Shown: positions 63,164-64,000 of the stretch, piece by piece
How positions within the stretch are numbered: position 1 is the first letter of the stretch
Layout of the letters: each line of letters starts with the position of its first letter
Assembly: GCF_029011175.1 (NCBI RefSeq)
Contig: NZ_CP118946.1
Location: 372,001-436,000, forward strand
Length of the DNA: 64,000 nt
Direction of reading: 5' to 3'
Source of the DNA: Winkia neuii
Lineage (GTDB): Bacteria; Actinomycetota; Actinomycetes; Actinomycetales; Actinomycetaceae
Translations under genes and position numbers: made by a program
The notes under the pieces: generated by a model
Told to the model about the DNA's origin: nothing
Seen by the model: only the letters and a program-made list of their open reading frames with translations
The model's database searches: none

Positions 63164-64000
63164 CAGTGTTGCCCTTCAGCAAGAATCACCGAACGGGTCA
63201 GGTTCCGAGGGGTGTCTGGGTTTAGGCCGCGATCCTCGGCGCGGGCGACCGCCAGTCGCTGCGCGAGCACCAGGTGTGCTAGCGGGTGCAGCTCGCTGGT
63301 AACCAGTTCTGCGCCGGTCTGGGCCACCTGCTCCGCCAGTCCGGCGGGGAGCTTCCCGAAGGCCCACACCAGCCTGCCGGGTTGGGCGATCGAAATGGGG
63401 CCGTGCCGGTACTCCATGGCCGGGTAGGATTCAGCCCAGGACTGCGAGGCTTCCCTGTTCTTCAGGGCTGCTTCGTTTGCTAGGCCAATGGTCCAGCCGG
63501 TACCCAGGAACGAGATCTGGTCTGCCTTTACCCATCGCTCGGGAATGTCTAGTTGCAGGGCCTTTTCGCAATCGGCGGCGGCCGCCTGTACGTCCTCGCC
63601 AAGAGTAGAGAGCAGCAATAGTAGGGCGGTGGTAGCAAAGCGGGTCTGTACCACCGATTCTTCGTCGGCAAAGGCAAGAGTAATTTCTTCGTCCGCGTAG
63701 TCGCTGCCCGGGCCGGGGGTGACCGCGGTGATCAGGACGTTCGGAACGTTCTGTTCGCGCGTCGCCCGCAGCAGATCGACGATTTCGGTAGTGGTACCGG
63801 AACGAGAGATGCAGATGACCTTCTGCCAGTCGCCCATGGGGAATTCGGTTGCGGTGTAGGCGAAAGTTGCCTCTCCCGTCTTTAGTTCGCGCATCCGGGC
63901 GTATGCCTGCGCCATGAACCATGAGGTGCCGCAGCCAACCACGGCGACGCGCCCCTTCTCAGTGACGAGGGCGGAGGCATCCACCTGCGTAGTTTTCCGC
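63163..64000 (-). CDS. SIS domain sugar isomerase/deaminase (AgaS/GlmS-like), 5' partial
   Basis: Two SIS domains: VAVVGCGTSWFMAQAYARM with ICISRSGTTTEIVDLL, and a second one with FLGTGWTIGLANEAALKNRE, AMEYRHGPISI. The frame is open to the window end (RKTTQVDAS precedes the internal GTG at 63984), so the start lies beyond 64000. It acts on an amino-sugar phosphate (isomerisation or deamination). It heads the ROK-kinase-aldolase-transporter gene group. Confidence 0.88.
   Translation of the reverse strand, partial: RKTTQVDASALVTEKGRVAVVGCGTSWFMAQAYARMRELKTGEATFAYTATEFPMGDWQKVICISRSGTTTEIVDLLRATREQNVPNVLITAVTPGPGSDYADEEITLAFADEESVVQTRFATTALLLLLSTLGEDVQAAAADCEKALQLDIPERWVKADQISFLGTGWTIGLANEAALKNREASQSWAESYPAMEYRHGPISIAQPGRLVWAFGKLPAGLAEQVAQTGAELVTSELHPLAHLVLAQRLAVARAEDRGLNPDTPRNLTRSVILAEGQH

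Noticed and set aside
1-64000. tRNA, rRNA, CRISPR, prophage or IS elements
   Set aside because: I looked for T-arm motifs, regularly spaced repeats, and transposase or integrase proteins, and saw none. Composition is even across the window.

Overview
The window looks like chromosome of a high-G+C actinobacterium, most likely of the Actinomycetaceae. Pointers are the HspR repressor with HAIR operators, a DnaJ without zinc finger inside the dnaK operon, an AmaP/DUF6286/Asp23 envelope-stress locus, DUF4921, DUF4235 and DUF4282 proteins, a class II fructose-bisphosphate aldolase, and many GTG starts. The genus cannot be fixed from sequence alone. I see no rRNA, tRNA, CRISPR array, insertion sequence, prophage or origin. 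No gene-free stretch exceeds about 250 bases. Genes are densely packed, with many 1-4 nt overlaps.

Layout. 1-8.1 kb: a divergent Tag-type DNA glycosylase, a YwiC-like membrane protein, helicase HrpB, dCTP deaminase with a coupled unknown gene, and a membrane iron-sulfur oxidoreductase. 8.2-16.5 kb: an MFS exporter and a complete mnh/mrp cation/proton antiporter operon ending in a DUF4235 gene. 16.5-22.6 kb (minus): an anchored beta-propeller-like protein with a DUF4921 protein, an ACT protein, CsbD, and a five-gene Asp23/AmaP locus. 22.8-35.6 kb: Hsp20, an aldo/keto reductase, an RDD protein, a heterodimeric ABC exporter, an SGNH hydrolase, an AspT-type exchanger, an M18 aminopeptidase, and an Ohr/WrbA/MarR redox group. 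35.8-44.8 kb: dnaK-grpE-dnaJ-hspR, small membrane and helical stress proteins, and clpB. 44.9-52.5 kb: a TetR protein with a long C-terminal extension, a serine hydrolase, Nudix, ExoIII, PyrE, SDR, TrmH, Fba and glycerate kinase. 52.4-55.8 kb (minus): PfkB kinase, NCS1 permease and ADP-ribosylglycohydrolase, resembling E. coli yegTUV. 55.9-64 kb: two sugar-binding lipoproteins around one permease pair, then aldolase, phosphosugar kinase, ROK kinase and SIS isomerase/deaminase, which suggests an amino-sugar or tagatose-type pathway.

How it works together. The chaperone genes form one HspR regulon. Five HAIR inverted repeats (7-bp arms, 7-bp spacer) lie before hsp20 (two), dnaK (two) and clpB (one), and the repressor gene is in the dnaK operon.

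The main caution is reading frame. The Fe-S protein, MnhA, MnhD, and probably MalF and the Tag homologue, each look one base short, usually at or near a short homopolymer. All five need the same +1 repair, so base-calling or assembly error is the simplest explanation, though real mutation or recoding is not excluded.
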